Assembly (NCBI GenBank): GCA_037952775.1
Contig: JBANAY010000003.1
Span: 28,086,001-28,150,000 of the forward strand
Direction: 5' to 3'
Length of the DNA stretch: 64,000 bases
DNA from: Clonostachys chloroleuca
Taxonomy: Eukaryota; Ascomycota; Sordariomycetes; Hypocreales; Bionectriaceae
Shown: positions 31,780 to 43,275 of the stretch, piece after piece
How positions within the stretch are numbered: position 1 is the first letter of the stretch
How the letters are laid out: every line of letters starts with the position of its first letter
Notes under the pieces: generated by a model
What the model saw: only the letters and a program-made list of their open reading frames with translations
Told to the model about the DNA's origin: nothing
Database searches by the model: none
Made by a program: the position numbers and the translations under genes

Positions 31780-33049
31780 AGCGTCTTTCCCTCGACAACC
31801 AGAACCTCTGATCATGTTTCAACTACCCTGATTCTCAGCAGCTCATCCTCGATCATCGTCACTCCAAGCTCAAGCGATCCGATTTCAACCCCAGTCGTCT
31901 CGACTCCAGTCTCAAATAGCGCTACTCCTAGCACCTCCAGCGAAGTAGCCTCTACTCCGACTAGCTCCGAACACTCTGCTACTACCCCCGGCACGACCCC
32001 TCCAGCCAGCACGACCCCAGAGAGATCGATCATTGTCAGCTCGACTCCAGGCAGCTCTACTGAATCCAGCACCCCCATACGACCTCAACCGATTCCGGCT
32101 CTACAGTTCCCAGCTCAACTCCCAGCAGCACAAGCGAGTCCAGCACCCCGGTTGCGAGCTCAACCATTTCCAGCACCCCGATCGCGAGCTCAACCGTTTA
32201 CAGATCTACAATCGCGAGCACAACTTCTATCGCGAGCACAACATCCATTGCCAGTACAACTGCAGTCAGCACAACCGCGGCCAGCACGGTTGGTGCTCGA
32301 CCCCGACCAACAGCCGTTGGAGATATTCCAGCAGGAGTGGAATACACCTCATGCATAGTCCCTGGCCAGGTTGGTCTTGCGTTCGCACAAGGCCCTTACG
32401 CATTCACATCCGAAGCTCTCGACCTCCTCGATGCATCTGGCTTCAAAGCAACCTTCTTCCTCAATGGAGACAACTGGGGCTCCATCTACGACTATTCAAG
32501 CGTCGTCCAGCGAATGTATTCTTCAGGTCACCAGGTTGGCTCCAACACGTACGTAGCTAAGTCGTCTGCCGTATCCATTAGCTGTTGAAGTATATTATTA
32601 AAATCAGACCACTAACTAAACTCATCTAGTTGGAGCAATGCCGACCTCGACACTCTAGACAAAAACGGAATCGAGAGTCAACTATACCAGCTTGAAGATG
32701 CCTTACGCAGCATAATCGGCGTGTACCCTACGTATCTTCTGCCTCCCAACGGCAAAACGAACCAACTGGTCCGCGACACGGCCGCCAGCCTGGGTTATAA
32801 ATCATCAAGCCCGACATCATCACCTATGACGAACAGCACCAATCGGATATCCAAACGGCCACCAACAACTTCATCACTGGTCTGGACGCTGGCGGTAGCA
32901 TCGCTTTGGTCCACGACGTCTACCAGGCAACCGTGGAATCTATGCTCCCGGCGATGATCTCAGCGATCAATGACAGGGGCCTGACGGCTGTCTCATTAGG
33001 CACGTGTTTTGGCAGGCCTGCGTCCAGCTCTTACTCCACGGCCCCTTAG
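31780..33049 (+). pseudogene. Polysaccharide-deacetylase-like (NodB) gene, frameshifted, catalytic residues lost
   Basis: A Ser/Thr-rich N-terminal stalk (STPVVSTPVSNSATPS through STTAVSTTAASTVG) leads into a NodB fold: EYTSCIVPGQVGLAFAQGPY, GFKATFFLNGDNW, SSGHQVGSNTWSNADLD, LLPPNGKTNQLVRDTAASLG and SIALVHDVYQ. An intron lies at 32549-32629. The frame breaks twice: near 32078-32083 in the stalk (one base short) and at the A run 32799-32801 (one A short). After that, homology continues in a second frame to TAG at 33047-33049. Active enzymes have T-F-D-D-G-P and H-[ST]-x-x-x-H; here they read AFAQGP and NTWSN, so both Asp and both metal-binding His are gone. It was probably a non-catalytic member before it was broken. 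No start codon or signal peptide was located. Confidence 0.75.
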
Positions 33050-36000
33050 ATAAAGCGACGAGGAGACGAGAGCTCTATTATTGGATGTCACGACTTGGCA
33101 TCAAATGACTGGTTGTCCATATAATGTTTAATCCTAATGATGATAGCGTCATAGGTAGCTACGGGCAGTTGCATTCAATTCGACTTTTGAAACTTGGTCC
33201 GATGCCAGTCTCTCGCGTCAAAGATCGTGTCAATCTAATATAATCGTGAAATGCAGTAGTAATCCATCTTCCGAGGTGGTAAGATGAGAGCTAATCGATT
33301 GTTAAGACTAGTCAAAGCGCACGCGGAGGGTGACCATCGCCAGGAGGATAGATATTGATAGGGAGCTATTGCATACTCTTGACTATTCTGATGAGATTCA
33401 TGGGTTGAATTGACGATATATACATGGAACTTCGTTTCTGCTTCTAGCCTATCACTATCTACAAGTCTTTCCAAAATCTTGAGCAAAGCTCATTGGGCGG
33501 GGCATAAACAACACTACCGTTAGGTTTCAAATAGGGAATCCGATTAAAAGAAAAGGAGCGTATAATAAGGAACAAAGCGTTATCAATCCTGCTGGCTTTT
33601 ACGGTAGATAGCACCAACACCGGCCAATCTTTACTTTATCTGCGAAGGAAAACTAATGCCAAAAAGAATACAAGGGAATAAAGGATTTCTAAGTGGGAAA
33701 ATCGATGACACTCTCGAACTGCTCATGCTTAAGAAATGTGATAAGGAGATTTCACCTCACCCTACTACCTCTTCAACCTTGTAAGCCTTGAACTTGCGTG
33801 CCGAAAATTTCAACTCGAAGATGTTGTCAGTCTAAGCCATTATCCTACACTTCATCTCGAGCAAGTACAAGAAAGCAAGCACGATCCTGGTCACATTTCA
33901 ATCCCATAAAGCTGAAACCGGTCTTGCCACCCAAGCCGGGCTAGATCAGAGGAAGGACCAACTTGGAGAGGGGGACGACCTCTCACCGGCCACTTGCCCA
34001 ATGGTTGTTGTCGTGGCATGAAGACGGGGCGGACTCTTTTCGCCCGTAACAACATATATGGCAGGCCATGAGAAGAATGATCAATGCTCCCGCGATGACT
34101 AAGGTATAGCCTGGCCGCTTCAGAAGCCAGAGATACCGACAGCAGTCAAAAGAACGAAGACGGCACTCGAGGAGACCAAGTGATAGATTCAACGGTCGAC
34201 TCGCGACATGGACCAAGCTTCAATGCCGTTCGCAACGACACCGACTTCTATAGACGTTCAGAGCAAAGGAGCCGCTCGCCGCCGAACAGCGCTCCATATT
34301 TATCGGAAGTGTGAAGGATAAAGAGTATATGCACTCCTGGTTCTCAATGTCGAGTTCTCAGCCCAACCACCATGGCAGGCAAGACCAGAGCACCGGTAGC
34401 CAATATACTGAGGCTCAGTTTTCTGATCTCTGACCAGAAGACATGCTGCGGAGGATTAAGAAGTTATCGGGCACGGTCAAGCTGTCAACTTGATCGAAGA
34501 GTTCAGGGCAGTCTTGCTAGTCTTCGGAACTCACACCAGGCTCCTGCGCCGATGTTCTCGATGCGGATTGACAGAGAACTCACAGCATCAGAGCCCGAAA
34601 CCCCTAAAACTCTGTGGGACGTTAGACGAGTAATGTGGTTTGAGATTGTTGGGCTGCCTGAAATCTCATTTACCACGCTGAGGATATAATTCACTCCATT
34701 CGAAGTGCGAATTCCTCAATCACCGGAATTGCATCGTAAACCCCAGGGATTGCACCAGGAGATTCCATCCGGACAGTTTTGAATGCGAATTCTGTCTTTC
34801 TTAAGTATCAACCCCCTGGTTCCGCAAACAGGAAACGGGTTTCAACTGGATAATTATGAAAAAAGAGAATGCTCATGGAAGATGATTACAGGGGTTAGAT
34901 AACAGCAGAATCCGGGCCTGTTTTACCTAGAACTATTTATACCAAAGTCCCTAGCGCTTAATCACACTAGCAGCAGATATGTATTAGTTTCGCACCCTAC
35001 ATCTCACTGAGGTTTCCAATTCGTGCGGCTTTGATCCTGAGATGCGGGATATCAAATTCCAAATACCCAGATCATGCATGTGCGAGGAATGCACTTGGAA
35101 GGTGAGAGATTTCGTCAACCAGATTATTACACAAGTCGAGGCAGGGATAAGCCGAAAGTCTGTAAGACGAAACACCTAGATTCCTACATATTCGTGACAT
35201 GCAGAAGATGCGAGTCTAATTCCAGATTAAAACCGCGCCAGCCAAACCCAATTGAAACTTGGTGAAGGTATTAGTTCGCTCCCACTGTAGATTGTTAATT
35301 CAAGATTGCCAAATTATTGAGTATTACCTGCATGAGTTTTGTCGCTGATCAAATCCCGTGTTATCCGAATCGTAGCACCTGTCATCGTCGAGGAAACACC
35401 AACTTTTACCGATCTAGCCGTGGTCTCATAGATGTACAATGCAGCGCACGAAGAATACTCGTACCACCGCCCAGCGGTGAGTCTTGGGGGCCTCTGTACG
35501 GGAAAAAATCCTGCCAGTGAGTCGGTTGGCAACATCCATCTGGATATAGATCCCAGGGAGTTTATAAGATCTGCACCGAATCTCAGATTAGGTTTGGAGT
35601 TCGTGTTAACCAAGCTACGCTGATAATTGCCTCATTATGAACTCTCGATGGGTTCGCAGAAGATGTAATGGATATAACGGCAAGCTTGAACCGATATCAT
35701 TCGAAATGCTCAACACCGAGTGCTCTCCGTGCGGTGAGTTGTTTGTTTCCATCCGAACCCAGCTAGAGCCAGACAGACGCCGGACTCTTCTAACGTGACT
35801 GATGATGCAAGTGGAGCAGGAGATGGAACGGGCAGAGGAATTAGACCAAGAAAGCAGAGATTGTCAAATGTAACCCCGCAAGTGAGCTAAATTGTTGCTT
35901 GGCTCCCAGGAGACGCGCCACCGGTACCGTATCAATCGTGAACCCAGTTGACGGTAGGCATCACACGGGGTAGCCATGCAATATTTCGTCACTGCGTTAC

Positions 36001-37143
36001 ATGGGATGAGGGTGATGGGATATTTGTGTAATAAGGCAAACAATAAATCCTGTTGTTGGCTCCCACGATAACACACGGAATGGCATGATCCATGGCTGCC
36101 ACCCCCTGCCAATCTTTTTCCAGACCAAGGGTTAAATAAAAAGGGGGATGGAGAGATTTACGTCAGTCCAGCACAGGGTCGCGCCACCAACCAACAATAT
36201 CGCACTTCAAGCACCGTCAAGAGAAGAATGGAGGAATCAGATTCTCGAAATAGCGCACGCCGTGCGGGGTAACATCAGCAATGCTTCACAAGTTCAGATA
36301 GACGTGCTCCATCGTGGTGCGACGCATCGGCTAACAGTAGTTCGGCTCGACCCAATTCAGCTCATCAGGGTCCCTCAGAAGAACTGGCTCGTGCATGGGA
36401 TGGCATCAAAGTGTAGTCTCTAGCATTCTTAGGTTTCTCCACGTCACACTGGATCTCCGGTGAGGCCGAAGGTGCGATGTAATACCGTCGCTGTATGGTG
36501 GGATTCTAGATGGATGGGTCAGATGCCGATCCGCTGTCTTGGAGGCCGCACGGCGATGGACACGAGAATTGAGGCTACTGCACTGCCTTCCTGCAGGCAT
36601 ACCCTTATGCAGATGGTTGTGCCCGGTGGGACAGGCAGGACACGCATTTTGCCGGCAGCCAGGCCCTGCCAAGCTGGAGACTGCAGTTAGCGGGTTGATA
36701 GTCATATCGTCCACCGCTCGAACCGGCTTGACCTGTAGCGGATCGCCGAGACCAAAACTGGGCCTGTGATTGTGTCTTGTCTGGGTTGGGTCTAGCATCC
36801 GGCTCAACTCCACGAACACACCTGAGCAGGCCTCCATCCTTCAGCTGGTCTGGGACGCTTGTGGGCTCACGGAACACGCTGTGCCTAAAACAGGTTTCTC
36901 ATGGTGTGATGCAATGGCAAATGTGTACCACGGCTTGCATCACCCCGCGCCAAGGCATTGATGCAATCAATGCCCTTGGTTGAGGCCATGTGCTGGCAGC
37001 CCCGGTATAAAGAATGACAGCTTCTCCCCTCTTCTCGTCAGCTTGAAAGCCTGTGCCCATTGAATCCCGAACATCACATCATCCACAGACGACTCTGCTC
37101 CATCTTCAAGCTTTCACCCGATCGCAAAGAACTACTCTTCAAG
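33050..37143. other. Four-kilobase stretch without a convincing gene
   Basis: The longest gene-poor interval. Several frames of 60-110 codons exist (for example 34372-34689, 35314-35613, 35864-36112, 36406-36837), but none shows a family motif, a usable exon chain or a signal peptide, and they overlap on both strands. At 34372-35900 normal-looking segments are interrupted by stops, so a degraded gene is possible. The last 140 bp hold the promoter of the DDR48-like gene. Confidence 0.45.
37006..37031 (+). promoter_or_regulatory. TATA box and CT-rich tract of the DDR48-like gene
   Basis: TATAAA at 37006-37011 lies 133-138 bp before the ATG at 37144 and is followed by a CT-rich stretch (CTTCTCCCCTCTTCTC) containing CCCCT, the core of the stress-response element (STRE). 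This fits a strongly expressed, stress-inducible gene. Confidence 0.5.
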
Positions 37144-38221
37144 ATGTCTTACCGTGACAACGATAACAACGTACGTACCTCATTACGAGTGAATTCTTAT
37201 ATCATAGCTTGACCAAGAGCTAACGAATTGCCTCCAGTCCGGCTCCTACGGTGGTAGCGACAGCTACGTATGCCTTTCACTCACCCTTTATGCCTCTGGT
37301 TCAATCAATTAACATTCATGCTAGGGATCCAACCGCAGAGACAATGACAGCTATGGGTCTTCCGGCCGCAATGAGTCCGACAGCTACGGCTCCTCTCGCC
37401 AGGATAAGGACTCTTATGGCTCTTCTGGCCGTACTGGCGGAAACAACACTAGCTCCTACAACACATCGAGCAACACCAGTGGTGGTACCTACGGTTCTTC
37501 TCGTCGCGATGATGATGATGACAACTCATACGGCTCCTCCGGCCGCACCGGCGGAGGCAACAGCTCATACAACTCATCTAGCAACACCGGCGGAAGTAAC
37601 ACATATGGCTCCTCGCGCAAAGACGATGATGATGACAACTCATACGGCTCTTCCCGCAAGGATGATGACACTTATGGTTCTTCTGGTCGCACTGGAGGAA
37701 GTAACACATACGGCTCATCCCGAAAGGATGATGACGATGACAACTCGTACGGCTCATCCCGCAAGGATGAGAGCACATACGGCTCTTCTGGCCGTACTAG
37801 TGGAAGCAACACCTACGGTTCTTCCCGAAAGGATGATGACGACGATAACTCATATGGCTCCTCTCGCAAGGACGAGAGCACATACGGCTCTTCTGGCCGC
37901 ACTGGCGGAAGCAACACATACGGTTCATCCCGCAAAGATGATGACGACGACAACACCTACGGCTCAGGAAACAAGAGCTCCTACGGTTCTAGCAAGAGGG
38001 ACGACGACGACGATAACACCTACGGTTCTGGTAACAAGGGCTCCTACGGTTCCAGCGATAATACCTATGGTTCGTCCACTGGCGGCTATGGCTCGTCTAA
38101 CCGCCGCGATGACGACGATGACGAGAGCAACAAGAAGGGCAGCACCTTCGGCAAGGTCTTGGAGGCGGCCGGTGACATTCTGAGCAAGACCAACCTCAAC
38201 GACCGCAACAACCGGGAATAG
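37144..38221 (+). CDS. DDR48-like repetitive hydrophilic stress protein
   Basis: Exons 37144-37170, 37238-37267 and 37325-38221; 317 aa. The first two exons are only 27 and 30 nt. Almost the whole protein consists of S-Y-G-S-S units with Asp-rich spacers (YGSSRKDDDDDNSYGSSRKD, TYGSSGRTGGSNT), very like the S. cerevisiae stress protein Ddr48, whose repeats have the same N/D-S-Y-G-S-S pattern. The non-repeat C-terminus KGSTFGKVLEAAGDILSKTN is likely helical. It is intrinsically disordered, with no signal peptide, so cytosolic. Ddr48 relatives are induced by DNA damage, heat and osmotic stress; the same role here is inferred from the repeats and the TATA/STRE-like promoter. A long second frame over the repeat is a by-product of the 105-bp periodicity. 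Confidence 0.85.
37589..37960 (+). repeat. 105-bp coding tandem repeat inside the DDR48-like gene
   Basis: Units start at 37589, 37694, 37799 and 37904, exactly 105 bp apart, each encoding 35 residues of the form GSNTYGSSRKDDDDDNSYGS followed by SRKD(D/E)(D/S)TYGSSGRT. Three copies are complete and the fourth is partial. Length variation between strains is likely. Confidence 0.9.
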
Positions 38222-40612
38222 TCCGGGCAAAGACACCGGGAGATGTAAATTTGGGTTTTTTCGTATGCGCGGATAGGTGATCCTCTCGGGTCAAATTTTA
38301 TGATAGCTTAATCAGTATGAAATCTGTCTAATTCAACGATTTGCCGTTCAAAATCTGCAGTGCCAATGAGTTTCTTCATCGAATGCTTTTTCAAGAAGGT
38401 AAGATCTGCCCCAGAGCGGAAATATCGTTTTCCAAGAAGGGAAGATGACTAATAGATATAGGATGCCAATAACGCAATATGCGCATACTCAGAGAAAGAT
38501 GAAAAATGAAAATTAATTATGTTCTCTCAATTTCGTGTCAGTTACCATATGAATATTGCTCCGCAAAGTAAGCCCCTCGTCGGAGAGTAAAACAGGACCA
38601 CCTTGCATAGTTTATGTGTCGTGACTCTTTCCACATTGTTTTCTCTTTCTACTTAAAGCCATTTCTGAACATGCCAAATAGCATCTCCTATTATGTCTCC
38701 GAATAACCATATCTTACATTTGTTCAGAACTCTGAAGCCTTGTTTCAGATGCTGAAGCAGCATCTAAGTCGAGACAGAATGAGGTGTTATGGCTAAAAGT
38801 AGTCGAAGACGAAGGATTTTCAAAAAGACATAAACTCACCACGCATAAGCTGCCCTCACGTGGTAAGCTTGCTGGTGGATAATATCCTAGTTGAGCTATA
38901 AAGGGAAGATATTATACACCAGGTCGTGATAATAAATCGTCGTGGTAGGCAAAAATATGGTCTAATACTGGCTTACCTATGCACCTTGTCTTCGTTGTTT
39001 ATCACAGGATGCCTACTTAGATAGTCTAAAAACCACATGAGGGTTGATTCATTCTCCATGCTCGCGATGATGCCACCCTATAGCAAGGATAAATACCTAC
39101 AATCCTCGAGACGGCCGGCTCTCATAATCAATAGCTAGGTTTAAGGGCCATTGATTATTGGGCCGCATGTCTCCATATAGATATAAAGTTGTCTAAACCC
39201 TCTGTATATATATATTGGTACCTTTGAGGCTAGCCCGTAAGTCCACCAAGTTACTGTGTCGTGATATCTAGACTCTTTCTAGGTCACTGCTTCGTAATCT
39301 CATGTGAAATTTTACTCAACTACAAAATACTTTGTAGTCTCTACCGCGGAGGGTGGCGATAACGCGGACCAAGATATAGATGCCAAGGTCATATTGTGAT
39401 GAGGGCAATCGGGGCCACTACCAGAAATTCAGTACATGAATATGAATTCGCACTCTCACAGGTAAATATCTACTCAAAGCACTTTTTGTCCTTCAGTCAA
39501 CAGTTGGCCTTCTGATAATACGGAGCGTTTTTGGACGAATTGCGCTCTAACCCTCGATCATTGACTCCTCTTGACCCCCAGACCGACTGATAAAATTATT
39601 TCCAAGATAGTTTTCTTTCGAAAGGAGGAGCAGCTGATGCAAGGTAGTGGGTGGCCGTGATAATTTCAATGGCTTGGGTCGCGAGAAGCTGCGCTGCTGT
39701 TTACCACAAGTGGAATAGGTGTGTTTACCCAGAAGCAGTATCAATCCAACATCGACAATACATTGATAAATCGGGTATTAATGTCCCTCATGACTAGTCA
39801 TGGTAGCTACATGAAGCTAGATCGAACCATCCTTCAAGTCAAAGCGATTCCTTGCGGCGAGCGCCTGCTCAGGAGGATGCATTTAAGCCCAATTCACCGT
39901 AGGCTCTCTACCCATCACATCAGGTGAGGAAGTAAATAGGAAATAGGAACCAACATTCCAAGCCGCACGTGGCAATCAGGGCGGTCGTGAAATTCGAAGG
40001 ATTCGGCAGCCGAGCAGGTTGAGACCCCTGAAATGGTTTGGTTCTCGTGGACCAGTCACGCCAGGAACCGGAGGATTTCAAACAGAAAACTACTTCTCGG
40101 GCACGCGCGTCGGGACGTCCGGGTTTAATGTTTGCCATGAGGGATGGCGTTCCACTCGCCAAGGCAAGGAAAGTGATTCACCACGAGTAGGTTTTCCACT
40201 TTCGCTCATCCTTACAAAGTAGGACATAAGTTCGGGCACTATCAACGCAGCGGAGCCTCTAAAAAAACACCGCCGTCGTTAGGATTCCTGATCCAGGATG
40301 GTTTAAGAATCTGACAGGGCTTCATGATTCGAGCGTGTTCCGAGCCTGCTGCATAGTCCGAGGTGCTCTCCCTTGGCAGTTTACCGGATTCACAACGACT
40401 AATATCTAATCAGGAGATACCCCTAGGCACACGTCAGATGGCTCTGGCCAGCTAGCTTCATAAGTATTAGACGGGCTTAGTTCTAGCCTCGTCAACGGAC
40501 CCACGCTTGGAGCAGTCCATTGATACTTCTATAAAAAGTAGAGCATAGTGTTACATCCGCTATAGTATGACAAGGGGTGGTGAACTCGGTAACAATCTAG
40601 AAGATTACGCCC
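38222..40612. other. Gene-free, AT-rich stretch
   Basis: 2.4 kb between the convergent 3' ends of the DDR48-like gene and the conserved gene at 40613. Only short unrelated frames. No repeats of note. Confidence 0.55.
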
Positions 40613-41338
40613 TTAGATCAACTCCACGTTATTGAAGTGGAGAATGATGAACAGCTCCAAAATCACACTCAACTCGAAGTCTAGGCCCCCTCCCCGTCTA
40701 ATCTCCAGCAAATTATCCTCTCCCTCGCCAGTCTTCCTTGCGAATGTGGCAAACTTGTACTCTGACCCTCTCTGATCCTTCTGAAACCCTGAAGTTGGCA
40801 CTAGAGGGAGCGGGTTATCCCACCAGAGTTCAAAGAACGGCTCTACGGTCCCTCCTGTCTTCCACGTGAGCGGGCGAGGCGTTGCTGCTCTTCCAGGTAC
40901 CGAGACGACTGGAATATCGGACTGATACTTGGGGAAGGAAAACGAGGTCGTCCGAGTTACTGGGCGCCAGAGCGCGTCGGGAAGAGCTGGGGAGTATGTG
41001 CAAATTGTGGCTACAGGCTGGCCTTTGCTTTTTGTGAGAGGTAGCAGGCGCGCAGCAGCAATAGCAGGAAGCCCGCTATCAGAAGCAGAGAATATTTGGA
41101 TATCGCCGACTTTTGAAGGCGAAGTGAGTTCAATGCGATACAGAGGTGTAGGGTCAACTGTGAGAGCGATATGATAGCTCTTAGCGGAGTCACGGACAAT
41201 CGTGAGATAGTTGACTTGGTTGTCCCGGATCGAGCAAGTCTGCACGGGACCAGTGATAGAGCCCGAGCGAGGGGCTGTGATGTCTGTGAAAGGCAGCTTC
41301 TCCTGGTATGCAGGCAAGTTGTCGTTGTTAGAGGCCAT
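40613..41338 (-). CDS. Conserved ascomycete protein of unknown function
   Basis: Single exon, 241 aa, no signal peptide, no membrane helix apart from a hydrophobic C-terminus (ILELFIILHFNNVEL). Seen: alternating beta-type segments such as YHIALTVDPTPLYRIELTSP, GLPAIAAARLLPL, FFELWWDNPLPL and KFATFARKTGEGEDNLLEIR followed by RGGGLDFELSVILE. The arrangement of short strands ending in a hydrophobic helix resembles the tubby-like/LURP-one barrel, but I cannot confirm that. It looks like a family widespread in Aspergillus and Penicillium without assigned function. The gene is intact and preceded by a short 5' region; expression control is not visible. Confidence 0.72.
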   Translation of the reverse strand: MASNNDNLPAYQEKLPFTDITAPRSGSITGPVQTCSIRDNQVNYLTIVRDSAKSYHIALTVDPTPLYRIELTSPSKVGDIQIFSASDSGLPAIAAARLLPLTKSKGQPVATICTYSPALPDALWRPVTRTTSFSFPKYQSDIPVVSVPGRAATPRPLTWKTGGTVEPFFELWWDNPLPLVPTSGFQKDQRGSEYKFATFARKTGEGEDNLLEIRRGGGLDFELSVILELFIILHFNNVELI

Positions 41339-41891
41339 TTTGGGCTATGAGAAGATTGATAATAGAGTCTTTGTAGGGCTTTAGAGCTTGCAACAGAGTG
41401 ATTAATGAGTAGCGAGAATCGATGGAGAGCGCGTCAGCTTGGCGAGCATGCGACAGGTATAAGGCCTTGTGGGCATCAGTCCATCAACCCCCACCTCTAG
41501 GTCACCTCATTCCAGGCTCATTCTAGGGGTCTTGCTCCTCAGCCAGGTACTACCGGTGGAAGGATTCAGCACGTTTCCCTGGTCTGATTGGCTGCAGCTC
41601 TCGCTTAAAATACATGCCGGCAGCCCTAGGAATCCTCCCCTGGCTAATGTGTGCACGTTCTCGATACCCTCGTCTGATTGGCCAGAAACTATCACCAGCA
41701 ACACTATACCAATTGCCGACATGGGACTGAACCACAATCTGGGAATCACCCCAATTGCCATGCCCTGCTTGTTCTTTTGCACGTTTCTGTTATTCTGGGG
41801 GGTAATTGGGTTCGGTGGCTTTTGATCTATTTTTGGGATTGGATGCGCAATCAAACATGATGCAGGGCTCGGTGAGCATCAGAGAATCTGG
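41339..41891. other. Intergenic between divergent genes
   Basis: About 550 bp shared by the conserved gene (minus) and the secreted-protein gene (plus). Overlapping open frames at 41469-41854 on both strands are not supported as genes. Promoters of both genes lie here by layout. Confidence 0.45.
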
Positions 41892-42014
41892 GATATATAA
41901 GAAGCTGGTAAGCCAGCTACAATGACATTGAAAACAGCAGCAACAACAAAAACAACAATAACATTCTTCTCAACTCTTTCATACAACTCTTTTTTTTTCC
42001 TTCTTTCTTTCTTT
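41892..42014 (+). promoter_or_regulatory. TATA box and CT-rich leader of the secreted-protein gene
   Basis: TATATAAG at 41892-41899 lies 149 bp before the ATG at 42041. A CAA-rich segment (41934-41967) and a T/C-rich tract (about 41988-42014) follow. TATA plus a pyrimidine tract is typical of highly expressed fungal genes. Confidence 0.6.
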
Positions 42015-42040
42015 AAAGAAACACTTCTTCGACTCTCATC

Positions 42041-42684
42041 ATGCGCTTCAACTTTGGCGGCATTCTCTTGGCCCTAGCGGCTACTACCCAATTCGCAACC
42101 GCGAACCCTGCCCCAGCCAAATGGAACGGCAAGGGCGCTGAGGCTGGGTAAGAACCTCAATCCTGATCTGTTGTCAAAGTTCTCCAGGCTGATATTGCCA
42201 CAGCTACAAGTTTGGTGCCGTAGCCTGCGCTGCAGGTGCACTTGTTTGCAACTCCCAGGGCATGACAGTCGGAGCTTACACTCTCGGAAGCGCTGCCTTC
42301 TGCTGCAGCACTGCCGGTGCTGCCGTCACTGCCTCTCAGTCTGACGGGTGGAAGAAGGCCTGGACAGCCGCGGCCAACAAGCTCGGCGACGCCGCCAGGA
42401 TGGCCAAGGGCGGAGTTTCCAAGGTTGGAAAGCTGGCTGCCGAGTGCAGCGACAAGGTGTGCAGACTGATGCCCGGCAAGAAGCAGCCCACCCTTCCCCG
42501 AAGGGCCACCATCGACGGGCCCAAGCCCAAGAGGTCCCGACACGGGAGAAAGAAGCACTCTCAGAAGCACTCTCAGAAGCAGTCGGACGATGAAGGCCAG
42601 GGAGAGCGACGTGCCAGACGGTCGGTCACCTATCAGCGCCGTGCCAGAAGGGACCTCGACGACGAGTACGACTACTATTACTAA
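42041..42684 (+). CDS. Small secreted protein with dibasic processing sites
   Basis: Exons 42041-42147 and 42204-42684 (intron 42148-42203); 195 aa. Seen: a strong signal peptide (MRFNFGGILLALAATTQFAT, cleavage likely before NPAPA); a Gly/Ala-rich hydrophobic region with Cys residues (GAVACAAGALVCNSQGMTVG, SAAFCCSTAGAAVTA); a helical Lys-rich segment with two more Cys (ECSDKVCRLM); then a very basic tail with repeated dibasic sites (LPRRA, PKRSR, GERRARRS, YQRRARRD) and an acidic, Tyr-rich end DLDDEYDYYY. The Arg-Arg sites fit Kex2 cleavage in the Golgi, so mature peptides may be released. No family recognised; effector, wall protein or peptide precursor are all possible. The TATA/CT-rich promoter suggests strong expression. 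No peptide-modifying genes adjoin it. Confidence 0.75.
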
Positions 42685-43275
42685 ACGGAACGGGAATTAC
42701 ATGCAGGTGGATCGATGGGCCTGGCAGCAGGAGAGGGGACTGTAATTCTCGATGCATTCAGTGCACTCAAGGACAAGCAAGCAGGCGCTTTTGTGTATTT
42801 TACCAGATTGATTTCGACTTGTTGAGGAGTAGAGGCACAGGTGTAGAAAAATTGAGGTGTTCATTTGAAAATAATCCAATCAGTGCAGCAGTGCAGAGCT
42901 ACAGGCGCGGGTGCCACTGATGCAGACCCCGGCCCTGGCTATCAGCCCCATCCTACAGCGTCCACAGCTCTGTCTAGACTAATCACGGGCCATCCATCCA
43001 CTATAGATTAGCCCGGGGGATTTCTTGCCCACTCTCAATCCATTGACCAACCAGAATGCTATCTTCTTCGCTGTGGAGGCAGTGGGTGGGTCCTCCCCCA
43101 CACTCACAAAGCCCCCGATTTCTGCCTAAAACAAAACAAACTTGCGATCCTGATCGCGAGCACGATGTAAAGTTATCATATATCGAACTCACCAAATACA
43201 ATTAGTCTCCCATTCTCCCGTCAGTCTACAGCCTGCATTTTATCAGCTCCAGAAGCTTTCCCGAGGGCATCAGCC
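42685..43275. other. Intergenic
   Basis: 591 bp between the secreted-protein gene and the F-box gene; no coding signal seen on either strand. Confidence 0.5.

Noticed and set aside
36148..36983. Several overlapping frames of 60-140 codons before the DDR48-like gene
   Set aside because: They overlap on both strands, have no motifs and reflect locally higher GC rather than genes.
37251..38183. A 310-codon open frame overlapping the DDR48-like gene in another frame (Met/Thr/Ala-rich), possible overprinted gene
   Set aside because: The 105-bp repeat is a multiple of three, so any frame open in one unit stays open in all. Composition is low complexity with no start context, and the real gene uses defined introns that this frame crosses.
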